In this document: one piece after another, positions 7,596 to 16,734 of the stretch
Layout: each line of letters opens with the position of its first letter
Position numbering within the stretch: position 1 is the first letter of the stretch
Source: an uncultured Prevotellaceae bacterium
GTDB taxonomy: Bacteria; Bacteroidota; Bacteroidia; Bacteroidales; Bacteroidaceae
Direction of reading: 5' to 3'
DNA length: 20,886 bases
NCBI GenBank assembly: GCA_937902455.1
Contig: CALELI010000042.1
Location: forward strand, 1-20,886
The notes under the pieces: generated by a model
What the model saw: only the letters and a program-made list of their open reading frames with translations
What the model was told of the DNA's origin: nothing
The model's database searches: none
Program-made: the position numbers and the translations under genes

Positions 7596-10500
7596 TCATT
7601 TTTCAGACCTCTTAAATTTTCCAGGAGTGATTCCGAACTGCTTCATGAAGCAAGTGGTGAAATATGTGGTTGAGGAGAAACCTGTCTCCTCTGCTACCTG
7701 CTTGATTGGCATGTTGCCTCTTGCAAGGAGTTCGGCTGCCTTCTTCAGCTTGCAGCACTTGACAAATTCCTGAGGAGATACGGAGGTGAGTTGCTTTACC
7801 TTCCTGTAGAGTGTGGAAGTACTCATGTTCATACGTTCTGCAAGCAGTTCTATCGTCAGGTTTTCGTCATGAATTGACTCAATGACATACTGATTCAGCC
7901 TGTCAAGGAACTGCTTGTCGAGATTATTCGTTGCCACATTATCGGTAATGGAATAAGGCGACTGGAGATATGACGTACACAACAGTTTCCGGTTTGCTAA
8001 CAGGTTGTTGATCTGGGAAATCAAGACTTTTGTATGGAACGGCTTCTCAATGTATGCATCGGACTTTGATTCAAGAGCCTCAAGATGGTCGTTGAGCGAC
8101 ACCTTGGCAGTGAGTACGATAACTGGAATGTGGCAGAACCGCATGTCTTCCTTGATTGCCTTGCACAGCTCGATTCCGTTCATCACTGGCATCATTATAT
8201 CGGTAACTATCAGGCTGACGGTCTGGTCCTCGATGATGTCGAGAGCTATCTTCCCGTTGGGCGCCTGGATGACGTTGTATTGTTCGGCCAGGTCTTCGCT
8301 GATGAACTGACGCAGTTCGAATTCGTCGTCTACGACTAATATGGTGGTTCTGTCGGAGTCGAGGGCCTCTGACTGCTCATTGCATGTATTCGACAATGTG
8401 AAGATAAAGTTGTTTTTATCGTCAGATGTGTCGTATTCAAACCTTCCGTTCTGTAGTTCAGCCAGTTTCAAGGAAAGTGAAAGCCCAATGCCAGTGCCGT
8501 TTATAGTGGTGTTTGCACCCTCTTTATACACCTGGTAGAATGGCTTGAAGACATTCTGCCTCTCACCCTCAGGTATGAGCGTACCATCGTTGCTGACTTT
8601 CACAAATACCTCCGCCTTGTCGGGTTCTGTGCATCCAAGGCATACGGAAACAACCTTGTCACAATACTTCATTGCGTTACTAATCATGTTTGTAATAATT
8701 TTTATGACAGCTTCCTTGTCGGCAACGACCATGCAGTCTTCATTTGGTATAAACAGCTGGCACTGAATGCCTCTTTCGCTCATGGCCGGAGTGAATGATT
8801 CGTAGATTCCCCTCACTACGGGCTTCAGGTCGACATTGTCGAAATACATTGCGTAGGATGACACTTCCATCTTGCGGAAGTCAAGCAACTGGTTTGTCAG
8901 GTTAAGCAGTCGCTCCGTGTTGTGGTTCAGTACGACGACATCCTTGTCGGCCGAGGGCGACTCTATCACCTCACGTTTCCTGATTCTTTCCAGACAACCT
9001 GTTATCAGGGAAAGTGGCGTGCGTATTTCGTGTGTGATGTCGGTGAAGAACTTTATCTTGTCGTTCAGGGCTTCCTTTTCAATCTCGCTTCTCATCTTCT
9101 GGATTCTGTGCTGACGGTGTTCGAGCATGCGCCTCCTGCGGTTGATTCCAAGATATGTTCCCAGTATGGCCACGATCAGGACGTAGATGGTCATTGCCAG
9201 TGGCGAGAGGAAGGGGTTATGCTCTATCTCTATCTCCATCCTGGAGCAATGGCCCGACCACAGGCCGTTGATGTTGGTTGCCTCTACCACGAAGGTGTAT
9301 TTCCCGGGATTAAGGTTGGCGTACTTGATTGTGGATGCTCCACGGGAAATGATCCAGTCGGTATCCAGTCCTTCCAGCCTGTAGCGGAACCACAGGCTCT
9401 GCGATGACGAGAACAGGGGGACGGAGAGGTTCAGGCTGAAGGATGATGCGTCCTTGCTGTAGTCGGTGAAATACACATCGTAGTAACGGCGACTGTTATG
9501 GAGGCTGTTGCGGTTGAAGGTCACCAGCCCTTTCAGCGAGCCGAGATAGAAGTTCCCTGAGTTGTCCTGGTATCCTGAATTGAAGTTGAACTGGTCAGTC
9601 GGCAATGAGTTCTGCAGTCCGTACCGGATTACGTTCCCGTTCTCTATGTCCAGACGGTAAAGACCGTCGGAGGTGGTAATCCACAGTATTCCGTCGGCAT
9701 CTTCCATAATCTTGTAGATGGCAATATCCGACGAGCTGAAACAGGTGTTTGCAGAGGTCATGGTCTGAGTACTGATGTCGTAGGTGAACAGTCCGTGGGT
9801 GTTGGTCCCTATCCACAGATTGCCACGGGAGTCCTCGAACAGGGTTGTCAGGTCATTATAGCTGGTATTCATTTTCCTTGACTTGTAACTGCTGCCGTCG
9901 TAGGTGATCTGATACAGTCCGTTCTGTATGGTTGCCGCCAGAATGGTTTCGTTCCTGGTCTTATATATATAATGTATGAATTTGCCATCCATGTTTTTCA
10001 CTGACTTGATTTCCCTGGAGTTCAGGTCGTATGATAGCAGCCCGGACATAGTGCCGATCAGCAGTCTGCCGTTTCCCAGATCATGCAGTTTGACAATGAA
10101 ATTAAGTCTTGAAGTTGTGCATGTGTCAATTATGACATGGTCAGTGACGCATTTTTTCTTGGTATCGTAGACATACAGTCCTTCGTTCTGAGTGCCTATC
10201 AGTAGGTTCTTGCCGAACATCAGGAACGATTGTATGTTTTTTGAGACAGGCATGTCATTCCATTCGAGTACCCTCTCTTCCAGCGACCTGAGTCTGGTGT
10301 CGTAGAAGAAGAGACCTCCGTCCTCGGTACCGACCCACAGGCCTCCGTCTTCAGCCGGGATGATCTCCCTTATGACATTTGCCACGATGTCGCCTGACGC
10401 ATTTGTTGCCATCGTAGTGACGAAGTCTCTGGAAATATTGGGAAGATAGCATACTCCACCAAAGAATGTGCCGACCCACACCCCTGCGTCCCTGTCCTCG

Positions 10501-11447
10501 AAAAGTGAGTGGATAGCATTGTCCGTCAGCGAATTGCTATCGTACCCCTTTGTTATATGACATCTGATGCCGTCATTATAGATATATATTCCGTTCTCTG
10601 TCCCAAACCAGATTTCGCCGTCCTTCCGCGCCAGGATGGAATTGATACGAGTGTTGCTATCTTCACCAAATGACCCGAAGAGGATTCTGGCCTTTCCTGA
10701 TAATGGACTAAAGAGCCTTGCGCCATGATAGAGCGTAGACACGATGATGTCGCCTGTCGGATTTTCCGCTATGGGTCCGAGCTTGACATTGCTCGTCTGT
10801 TCTTCTGCCGTAAGGACGTCATATCTCCTGAAATCACACGACTCTTTTCTGTATCTATACAGGCTGCCGGAGCGTGATGCCACCCATATATCTCCACGCT
10901 TTGTACATAACACATCATTGTAGCGCACCTTTCCCTTGTTTCCGAAAAAAGATGTCGTGCCGTCATGCAGATTGATTCTGAAGAGCCCGTTGCCATTAAT
11001 CGCCCAGACGGATCCATCCTTGTCTATAGCCATGTCGAAAAACGAACCGCCATATTCCGGACGGTCACATACATACGGCGTGAACTCTCCCGTATCGTAA
11101 TCAAACACGCAACATCCGTTTGCCGTAGCCAGCCACAGTCTGCCATCATTTGTCTCCACAATTGAATTGACGACGGCATCCGCCGAGACTGATGTCCCGG
11201 AATAGTGGGGGATGAAATTCCTTATGGTTCTTCCATCGTAGAAATTCAGCCCCAAGGTAGTGCCGAACCACATGAAGCCACGGCTGTCCTGCATGCTGCA
11301 TTCCACAGACAGTATTGACAGACCGTTTTCACGAGTAATCTGCTTGAAGCTGTACCGAGGGGATGAATCTGCCCCTGCGGAATAGACACTCTCAGGAACA
11401 GCAAACAACAGAAGCAGCAGTAATCTGGATATTGAAAATTTCGTCAT
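7596..11447 (-). CDS. Hybrid two-component system sensor/regulator (reg_prop, HisKA, HATPase, REC, AraC)
   Basis: The protein joins sensor, kinase and regulator in 1283 residues. Residues 1-24 are a signal peptide. About 35-650 carry two-component-regulator propeller repeats (LWLATANG, IWFGTENG, LWVGTEDG, LWIGTNTHG). About 680-742 is a Y_Y_Y domain, and about 748-768 a membrane helix followed by RRRR. The kinase has DITHEIRTPLSL with phospho-acceptor His806, an N box (NMISNAMKYC) and GTGIGLSLSLKLAEL. The receiver (about 1033-1145) keeps VDDE, Asp1083 in VTDIMMP, LTAK and EKPF. The AraC helix-turn-helix occupies about 1185-1283. Such proteins sense oligosaccharides in the periplasm and activate their own utilization locus; here pectin-derived ligands fit the neighbours. 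I chose ATG 11447 over an earlier in-frame start at 11516 because it begins the signal peptide. A -7-like element lies just upstream. Confidence 0.95.
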   Translation of the reverse strand: MTKFSISRLLLLLLFAVPESVYSAGADSSPRYSFKQITRENGLSILSVECSMQDSRGFMWFGTTLGLNFYDGRTIRNFIPHYSGTSVSADAVVNSIVETNDGRLWLATANGCCVFDYDTGEFTPYVCDRPEYGGSFFDMAIDKDGSVWAINGNGLFRINLHDGTTSFFGNKGKVRYNDVLCTKRGDIWVASRSGSLYRYRKESCDFRRYDVLTAEEQTSNVKLGPIAENPTGDIIVSTLYHGARLFSPLSGKARILFGSFGEDSNTRINSILARKDGEIWFGTENGIYIYNDGIRCHITKGYDSNSLTDNAIHSLFEDRDAGVWVGTFFGGVCYLPNISRDFVTTMATNASGDIVANVIREIIPAEDGGLWVGTEDGGLFFYDTRLRSLEERVLEWNDMPVSKNIQSFLMFGKNLLIGTQNEGLYVYDTKKKCVTDHVIIDTCTTSRLNFIVKLHDLGNGRLLIGTMSGLLSYDLNSREIKSVKNMDGKFIHYIYKTRNETILAATIQNGLYQITYDGSSYKSRKMNTSYNDLTTLFEDSRGNLWIGTNTHGLFTYDISTQTMTSANTCFSSSDIAIYKIMEDADGILWITTSDGLYRLDIENGNVIRYGLQNSLPTDQFNFNSGYQDNSGNFYLGSLKGLVTFNRNSLHNSRRYYDVYFTDYSKDASSFSLNLSVPLFSSSQSLWFRYRLEGLDTDWIISRGASTIKYANLNPGKYTFVVEATNINGLWSGHCSRMEIEIEHNPFLSPLAMTIYVLIVAILGTYLGINRRRRMLEHRQHRIQKMRSEIEKEALNDKIKFFTDITHEIRTPLSLITGCLERIRKREVIESPSADKDVVVLNHNTERLLNLTNQLLDFRKMEVSSYAMYFDNVDLKPVVRGIYESFTPAMSERGIQCQLFIPNEDCMVVADKEAVIKIITNMISNAMKYCDKVVSVCLGCTEPDKAEVFVKVSNDGTLIPEGERQNVFKPFYQVYKEGANTTINGTGIGLSLSLKLAELQNGRFEYDTSDDKNNFIFTLSNTCNEQSEALDSDRTTILVVDDEFELRQFISEDLAEQYNVIQAPNGKIALDIIEDQTVSLIVTDIMMPVMNGIELCKAIKEDMRFCHIPVIVLTAKVSLNDHLEALESKSDAYIEKPFHTKVLISQINNLLANRKLLCTSYLQSPYSITDNVATNNLDKQFLDRLNQYVIESIHDENLTIELLAERMNMSTSTLYRKVKQLTSVSPQEFVKCCKLKKAAELLARGNMPIKQVAEETGFSSTTYFTTCFMKQFGITPGKFKRSEK

Positions 11448-11461
11448 CTTTAATTTTTTTG

Positions 11462-11469
11462 CAAATTTA
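11462..11469 (-). promoter_or_regulatory. Putative -7 element for the hybrid regulator gene
   Basis: On the minus strand this reads TAAATTTG followed by C, fitting TAnnTTTG. It ends only 14 bp before the ATG at 11447, so the predicted leader is under about 10 nt, unusually short. No matching -33 element is present. Confidence 0.45.
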
Positions 11470-11507
11470 CGAATTTCTCTTATGAAATTTGTTTGTTTAT
11501 CGTGCAA

Positions 11508-11527
11508 ATCATTCAACGCATCATTCA
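11508..11527. promoter_or_regulatory. Paired ATCATTCA motifs, candidate regulator sites B1 and B2
   Basis: ATCATTCA occurs at 11508-11515 and 11520-11527, a direct repeat with a 12-bp period. The same octamer occurs twice in the other intergenic region flanking the regulator gene. The pair lies about 40 bp upstream of the regulator's -7 element and about 60 bp upstream of the best GH51 -7 element, positions suitable for activator binding. Confidence 0.45.
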
Positions 11528-11563
11528 GATGGTGGATTTTTTAATAACAAAGAATTATATATC

Positions 11564-11595
11564 TTTGCAGAGTTTTATTATAGGAGGTACATTTG
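11564..11595 (+). promoter_or_regulatory. Putative promoter of the GH51-PL11-GH43 operon
   Basis: TTTG (11564-11567), exactly 20 bp, then TACATTTG (11588-11595) matches the Bacteroidetes consensus. The predicted start is near 11602, giving a leader of about 30 nt. The -33 TTTG is itself part of TATCTTTG (11560-11567), another -7-like element, so two overlapping start sites are possible. Confidence 0.6.
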
Positions 11596-11632
11596 CAGAA
11601 AAAATTTCATTAAATTCATTAAATTGTTAGTT

Positions 11633-13162
11633 ATGAAGAAAACTTTTGTAATCGTTGGTGTCCTCATAGCATCTTTTGGATGCATAGAAAGTAAGGCGCA
11701 GAACATTATCAACATGATTCCTGACGGGAAGCGGGTGAAGTATAATCACATGATATTCGGGCACTTCATCGAGCATTTCGACAATCAGGTCTACGGGGGG
11801 CTGTTCGAGCCAGGTTCTCCTCTGAGCGACGAGGATGGTTTCAGAAAGGATGTAATTGATGCCATGCGTGAAATTAAAACTCCTATCCTCAGATGGCCGG
11901 GAGGATGCTTCGTCAGCACTTATCATTGGGTTGGCGGCATAGGTCCGGAAAGGACACCGGTGTACGACAAGTCGTGGCAGGTGGAGGACCCAAACACCTT
12001 CGGAACTGATGAATACATCAAGTTCTGCAGGAAGGTGGGCTGTGAGCCCTATATCTGCACCAATGCCGGAACGGGTACTCCAGAGGAGATGAGCGACTGG
12101 GTGGAATACTGCAATCTTACAATCGGCAAGTGGGGACGTCTCAGAGCAAAATATGGCAATACAGAACCATATAATGTGAAGTACTGGAGCGTAGGCAACG
12201 AGAACTGGGGACGTCACGAACTTGGAGCTCGCACCGTACAGGAATGGGGACCAATGGTCAGAGAGAGTGCAAAACTGATGCGCTCCGTGACGAAGGACGC
12301 AAAACTCTTTGCTGCAGCCACCAGTGACGAGAAATGGACGCTCCCATTGCTGAAGGAAGCTGGATGGACTCTCGACTACATCAGCGTTCATGGCTATTGG
12401 GACCCTCTGTTTCATCGTAACAACCCAGCACCGTTCGAGGAGTGCATGATGAAGACTGATGCTCCTGAGGCTGACATAGTTCAGACAATCAGGATTCTCG
12501 ACAAGGCTGGATTCGGAAATGGCAAGATGAAGGTTGCCTACGACGAGTGGAACCTGAGGAACTGGCACCATCCTTGGCATGGCGACCTGCGACGTGGATT
12601 CGACTTCGAGGCCAGACGGAAGAACGACATCAACTCTACCTACACCATGGCTGACGCGCTCTTCTCTGCTTGTTTCCTCAATGCCTGTCTGCGTCACAGC
12701 GACATAGTGGAGATTGCCTGTTTCTCGCCTATCGTAAATACGCGTGGAGCAATTCAGGTGTATAAGGACGGAATCGTGAAGCGGTCCACCTTCTATGTAT
12801 TCAAGATGTATGCGAATATGCTTCAGGACTACCTCATTCCTACAGAGGGGCAGTTTGAGATACTGAGCAAGGACTCGCGGAAGACGAATGTGCTTGACGT
12901 GGTTCTCACGGGAAATGAAGCAGGGACAGAATTCGTGTATGCCGTCATCAACAAGGATGCCAAGAAGCCAGTTCGCCTGAAACTGGATTTCTGCGGAAAA
13001 AAAACAGGAAAGACTGTCAGCGCAACTGTCCTTTCCGGCAATAGTGCCGACGACTATAACGACATAGGACGCGAAAACGTAGTTCCCGTACCTACAAGAC
13101 TGAAGGTCGACAAGGGAACTGTAGAGATTCCTGCTCATTCGCTTACTTTTATTAAACTGTAA
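11633..13162 (+). CDS. GH51 alpha-L-arabinofuranosidase
   Basis: GH51 enzymes release terminal arabinofuranose from arabinan, arabinoxylan or arabinogalactan by a retaining mechanism. The 509-residue product has a signal peptide (MKKTFVIVGVL..., cleavage near SKAQ), so it is exported. The catalytic (beta/alpha)8 barrel shows family motifs: GHFIEHFDNQVYGGLFEPGSP near the N-terminus, LRWPGGCFVSTYHW, the acid/base Glu190 in SVGNENWGRHE and the nucleophile Glu305 in YDEWNLRNW. A C-terminal beta domain follows from about 400. Length and motifs match full-length family members. The open frame extends back to 11489, but ATG 11633 is chosen because it starts the signal peptide and lies downstream of the promoter. 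It heads a plus-strand operon with PL11 and GH43 and is divergent from the regulator. Confidence 0.95.
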   Translation: MKKTFVIVGVLIASFGCIESKAQNIINMIPDGKRVKYNHMIFGHFIEHFDNQVYGGLFEPGSPLSDEDGFRKDVIDAMREIKTPILRWPGGCFVSTYHWVGGIGPERTPVYDKSWQVEDPNTFGTDEYIKFCRKVGCEPYICTNAGTGTPEEMSDWVEYCNLTIGKWGRLRAKYGNTEPYNVKYWSVGNENWGRHELGARTVQEWGPMVRESAKLMRSVTKDAKLFAAATSDEKWTLPLLKEAGWTLDYISVHGYWDPLFHRNNPAPFEECMMKTDAPEADIVQTIRILDKAGFGNGKMKVAYDEWNLRNWHHPWHGDLRRGFDFEARRKNDINSTYTMADALFSACFLNACLRHSDIVEIACFSPIVNTRGAIQVYKDGIVKRSTFYVFKMYANMLQDYLIPTEGQFEILSKDSRKTNVLDVVLTGNEAGTEFVYAVINKDAKKPVRLKLDFCGKKTGKTVSATVLSGNSADDYNDIGRENVVPVPTRLKVDKGTVEIPAHSLTFIKL

Positions 13163-13218
13163 GGAATACATAATGAAAAATAATAGCTAACGGCTAAAAG
13201 AAAAAACGAAAAAAAGAT

Positions 13219-15564
13219 ATGAAACGACTACTAACTATTGCATTGGCTATGTCTGCCACATTCACGTGCCAGGCTCAGGTACTGACGGAGGAGTTTTCAG
13301 ACCGTGCACCTGTGGCAATTCCTGTAAATGCATCAACCAATTTCATAAGCTGGAGGATGTTTCCTACGGATGACTCATATACTACATTCGACGTGCTACG
13401 CAACGGAGAACCAGTTTCAAAGGATTTAAATACCGTGACAAGTGTCATGGACACTGATGCCGGCGCTACACCTCAATATCAGATCGTGACGAAACACAAG
13501 GGAGTGCCTACCGACACCACCAAGGCCTTCGCTCCATGGAAGGACAAGTACCTGAAAATTCCTCTCATCAGACCTGCAGGGGGGACTTTCCATTCCGCAG
13601 AATATACCTACGGTCCTGCTGACTGTAGCACGGGCGATGCAGATGGTGACGGACAGCTGGAACTGTTCGTGAAGTGGGATCCATCGGAGTGCAGGGACAA
13701 CTCGCAGGGTGGATATACGGGACCATGCATCATCGACTGCTACAAACTGGATGGCACAAGGCTGTGGCAAGTGAATCTCGGTCACAATATACGCTCAGGG
13801 GCACACTACACCCAGTTCATGGTGTATGACTTCGACGGTGACGGCAAGGCCGAGATGATATGCAAGACGGCACCTGGGAGCGTAGACGGCAGGGGTCATT
13901 ACGTCAGCGAGGCTGCAACGGACAAGACTATCCTCTCTGTCAATAATACTGCCGACCTCACAAACGGCTTCGGCAATGTGCTGGATGGACAAGAATATCT
14001 CACGGTGTTCAGCGGACTGACTGGAGAGGCCCTGCATACGGTGTTCTATAACCCTAATCGTGGGGGATACGTAGGGGGCGCGCCTTCGGGATCGAGCGAG
14101 AGTTTCTGGGGCGACGGCTACGGAAACAGATGCGACAGGTTTCTTGCCTGTGTGGGATACGTCAACGGTTTCGACCACCGTCCTAACGCCGTGATGGTGA
14201 GAGGCTACTACACTCACTGCTATGTATGGGCAGTGGAGTTCGACGGCAAGGAACTGACGACTTCATGGCTACATCACAGTTCATCGACTTCAGAATATAG
14301 CGTGAAGATGGGGAAATCGCCTGTGAAGTCGTACAAGAACACTTACAAGACGTTTGGTTCGGGGTTCTCTGCCACAGCCTTCTACAATGGGAACCACAAC
14401 ATTTCGGTTGCGGATGTGGACGGCGACGGAAAGGATGAAATCCTGCTCGGTGGGTCCACCATCGACCATGACGGAACCTTGCTCTACGCCACAGGCATGG
14501 GACACGGGGACGCCATGCATCTCTCCGACCTTGATCCCGACAGACCTGGGCTGGAGATGTTCGTAGTGCATGAGTCTTCGCCTTACGGTATGAGTTGCTA
14601 TGATGCATGTACGGGCGAAAAACTGTTTCACATGGACCACGGCAAAGATACAGGTCGCGGGCTGGCTGGCGACATAAACGAAAGTAGGGGACAGGAGTTC
14701 TGGTCGAGCGCTGGAGCGTATGCCTACAATGCCAAGGGGCAGAGAAGCGGCAGCAAGGGGGCATCGCAGTGCTTCAGGATTTACTGGAACGGTGACGTCT
14801 ACGACGAGATGCTCGAGGGCGGTACGGTGCTCACGGGATATGGGACGAAACTGGCTCACAATGGAATGGGATATGCCTGCAACGGAACGAAGAATACCCC
14901 TAACCTCAGTGCAGACCTCTTTGGTGACTGGAGGGAGGAACTGGTGCTCCACGACGACAACAACCTCTACGTGATGTCGTCTGTAATGCCGACGTCTCTG
15001 CGTTTCCCGACACTACTGTCGGACCATGTATACCGAATGGGCATCGCATGGCAGAATACTTGCTACAACCAACCTCCGCACCTCGGATATTATCTCCCCG
15101 ATAGCGTAAAGACGGGATTCGAATATCCTAACGGAAAGGACCTGAACGTGGCTCTGGGCGATTCGCTTGCTGAGCCTCTGAGGGTGCACATCTTTGGCGC
15201 CACATCGGCAAACATTACGAAGACCATCCAGCCGGACAAGACCACAGTGGGAAACAGGAAGGCTCCTGAAGGCATGAGGTACACATACGATGCCACGATG
15301 AAGGAATGCATAATTTCGGGAACTCCAAAGCAGATAGGGACATACCTGCTAATATTCAAAACATCTGGGGCGGTCACAGGAGTGCAGATATCAGACACTT
15401 GTACCATAACTGTCTGTGACCCGTCGACCTCAGTTCATTCCGTGCTACCGAAGGAACGGAAAACTGGGAATCGGGAGACAGCCTTTTTCATCTCCGGACT
15501 ACCTGCAAAGGATGACGACAAAGGAATCGTCATCAGGAATGGAAGGAAGACCCTGAGAAAATGA
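13219..15564 (+). CDS. PL11 rhamnogalacturonan lyase with C-terminal extension
   Basis: PL11 lyases cleave the rhamnose-galacturonate backbone of rhamnogalacturonan I by beta-elimination and need calcium. The 781-residue product has a signal peptide (ending CQAQ). An N-terminal Fn3-like region (about 25-110) precedes an eight-bladed propeller with calcium-site motifs DADGDG (140-145), DFDGDG (204-209) and DVDGDG (399-404), plus SGAHYTQFMVYDFDGDGKAE and DLFGDWREELVL. After the propeller (ending near 640) comes a short Ig-like region (YTYDATMKECIISGTPKQIGTYLL) and a tail ending KGIVIRNGRKTLRK, similar to type IX sorting tails. The tail suggests surface or extracellular placement, so this would be the initial backbone-cutting enzyme. 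It starts 56 bp after the GH51 stop codon on the same strand. Confidence 0.95.
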   Translation: MKRLLTIALAMSATFTCQAQVLTEEFSDRAPVAIPVNASTNFISWRMFPTDDSYTTFDVLRNGEPVSKDLNTVTSVMDTDAGATPQYQIVTKHKGVPTDTTKAFAPWKDKYLKIPLIRPAGGTFHSAEYTYGPADCSTGDADGDGQLELFVKWDPSECRDNSQGGYTGPCIIDCYKLDGTRLWQVNLGHNIRSGAHYTQFMVYDFDGDGKAEMICKTAPGSVDGRGHYVSEAATDKTILSVNNTADLTNGFGNVLDGQEYLTVFSGLTGEALHTVFYNPNRGGYVGGAPSGSSESFWGDGYGNRCDRFLACVGYVNGFDHRPNAVMVRGYYTHCYVWAVEFDGKELTTSWLHHSSSTSEYSVKMGKSPVKSYKNTYKTFGSGFSATAFYNGNHNISVADVDGDGKDEILLGGSTIDHDGTLLYATGMGHGDAMHLSDLDPDRPGLEMFVVHESSPYGMSCYDACTGEKLFHMDHGKDTGRGLAGDINESRGQEFWSSAGAYAYNAKGQRSGSKGASQCFRIYWNGDVYDEMLEGGTVLTGYGTKLAHNGMGYACNGTKNTPNLSADLFGDWREELVLHDDNNLYVMSSVMPTSLRFPTLLSDHVYRMGIAWQNTCYNQPPHLGYYLPDSVKTGFEYPNGKDLNVALGDSLAEPLRVHIFGATSANITKTIQPDKTTVGNRKAPEGMRYTYDATMKECIISGTPKQIGTYLLIFKTSGAVTGVQISDTCTITVCDPSTSVHSVLPKERKTGNRETAFFISGLPAKDDDKGIVIRNGRKTLRK

Positions 15565-15627
15565 ACATTTAAGAATGAAAGTAATAATTTTTTTCAAAGT
15601 TTTTGTTCTGTTAATAGGTTAGTAAGT

Positions 15628-16725
15628 ATGAAGTTGTTCACAATTTTATTCTGTATGTGCTGTACTATCAGCATCGAGGCTTATGGCAAATGTGGGGTGG
15701 ATGCACTCTTCAGACAATGTCGCACTCAAGGTAAATGCGGGAACGACCGAATCTCCAGAGGGATTCCACACATGGCCGCCGACAAGGATTCTGTCGGCTG
15801 GCCTGTGCCCGACGGAGAAGACGAGACCGTGACGGTACGAAAACTGATATGCGAAGGAAATCCTCTCTTTCGCGACAAATATACTGCCGACCCTGCCGTG
15901 CTTGTGAGGAATGACACCCTATGGCTCTTTGCCGGGCATGACAACGCAGGAAAACAGACTGGATACAGAATGTACGACTGGCTCCTGTATTCAACCGCCG
16001 ACATGAAGCACTGGACGGAATACCCAGTACCTCTCACCATCGACGAGTTTGCATGGGCAAAGAGCCGCAAGGCATATGCCGGACAGGTAATCGAGAGAAA
16101 CGGGAAATTCTACTGGTATGTCAGTACCAACACTCATGGCATAGGAGTCGCCGTTGCCGATAGGATTACGGGGCCGTATCATGATGCTCTCGGAAGCCCT
16201 CTACTTACGAACTCTGACTGCAAGGCAAGCAAACACAGCTGGGCATGCATTGACCCAACGGTCATCATTGACGATGACGGACAGGCCTACCTCATGTGGG
16301 GTAACGGACAGTGCTACATAGTACGACTGAAGGAGAACATGACCCAGACGGAAGGTCCGGTTACTCAGATTCATCTAGGCGACATGTTCCCGTTCACCGA
16401 GGCTCCGTGGATTTACAAAAAGGACGGGAAATACTATCTGATCTATGCCAGTGGCTGGCCGGAGAAGATTGCGTATGCCGTCAGCGACAATATCATGGGA
16501 CCTTACATTCCGCTTGGTATCATAAGCGAAGTAGCGGGAAACTGCAACACCACCCATCCCGCAGTGGTGGAATTCAAGGGCCGCTGGTTGTTCTTCAGCC
16601 ACAACGGAGTCCTGCCTGAGGGAACAAGCTATTCGAGAAGCGTGATAGCCGAAGACCTCATGTACAATCCCGACGGAACAATCCAGAAGATTCATCCGTC
16701 AAGCGAAGGAGTGAAACCATTTTAA
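15628..16725 (+). CDS. GH43 family arabinofuranosidase/xylosidase
   Basis: GH43 enzymes are inverting five-bladed propellers acting on arabinofuranosides or xylosides. The 365-residue product has a probable signal peptide (1-20). The catalytic triad is visible: general base Asp88 (YTADPAVLV), pKa-modulating Asp209 (WACIDPTVIIDDDG) and general acid Glu258 (FPFTEAPWIY). The propeller ends at the natural-looking C-terminus NPDGTIQKI...EGVKPF, so there is no added carbohydrate-binding module. Residues 21-80, rich in Cys and charge (Cys22, Cys31, Cys37), form an odd linker before the catalytic domain. With GH51 and PL11 in the same operon, arabinan side-chain removal is the likely role; linkage specificity cannot be read from the sequence. 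The gene begins 63 bp after PL11, and an insertion sequence begins 10 bp after its stop codon. Confidence 0.9.
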   Translation: MKLFTILFCMCCTISIEAYGKCGVDALFRQCRTQGKCGNDRISRGIPHMAADKDSVGWPVPDGEDETVTVRKLICEGNPLFRDKYTADPAVLVRNDTLWLFAGHDNAGKQTGYRMYDWLLYSTADMKHWTEYPVPLTIDEFAWAKSRKAYAGQVIERNGKFYWYVSTNTHGIGVAVADRITGPYHDALGSPLLTNSDCKASKHSWACIDPTVIIDDDGQAYLMWGNGQCYIVRLKENMTQTEGPVTQIHLGDMFPFTEAPWIYKKDGKYYLIYASGWPEKIAYAVSDNIMGPYIPLGIISEVAGNCNTTHPAVVEFKGRWLFFSHNGVLPEGTSYSRSVIAEDLMYNPDGTIQKIHPSSEGVKPF

Positions 16726-16734
16726 TTATTTTTT

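Larger units (their letters stand above)
11448..11632. promoter_or_regulatory. Divergent regulatory region between the hybrid regulator and the GH51-PL11-GH43 operon
   Basis: This 185-bp gap drives both directions. It holds a minus-strand -7-like site (11462-11469), two ATCATTCA motifs with a 12-bp period (11508-11515 and 11520-11527), a plus-strand promoter (11564-11595) and a tandem TTCATTAAA pair (11606-11614, 11615-11623) in the predicted leader of the GH51 gene. Confidence 0.7.

Noticed and set aside
7362..7773. Overlapping short plus-strand frames after the regulator gene
   Set aside because: They are generated by the tandem repeats and by reading antisense into the regulator 3' end; none has a plausible protein sequence.
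11448..11516. 23-residue N-terminal extension of the hybrid regulator
   Set aside because: It would put charged residues before the signal peptide and include the predicted -7 element.
11627..13171. 514-codon open frame on the minus strand opposite GH51
   Set aside because: It lies wholly antisense to a gene with clear GH51 motifs and catalytic residues; the translation shows no domain, signal peptide or natural composition. It is a codon-bias shadow.
15628..16725. Truncation of GH43 by the insertion sequence
   Set aside because: The stop codon precedes the inverted repeat by 9 bp, the catalytic triad is complete and the C-terminus looks natural.
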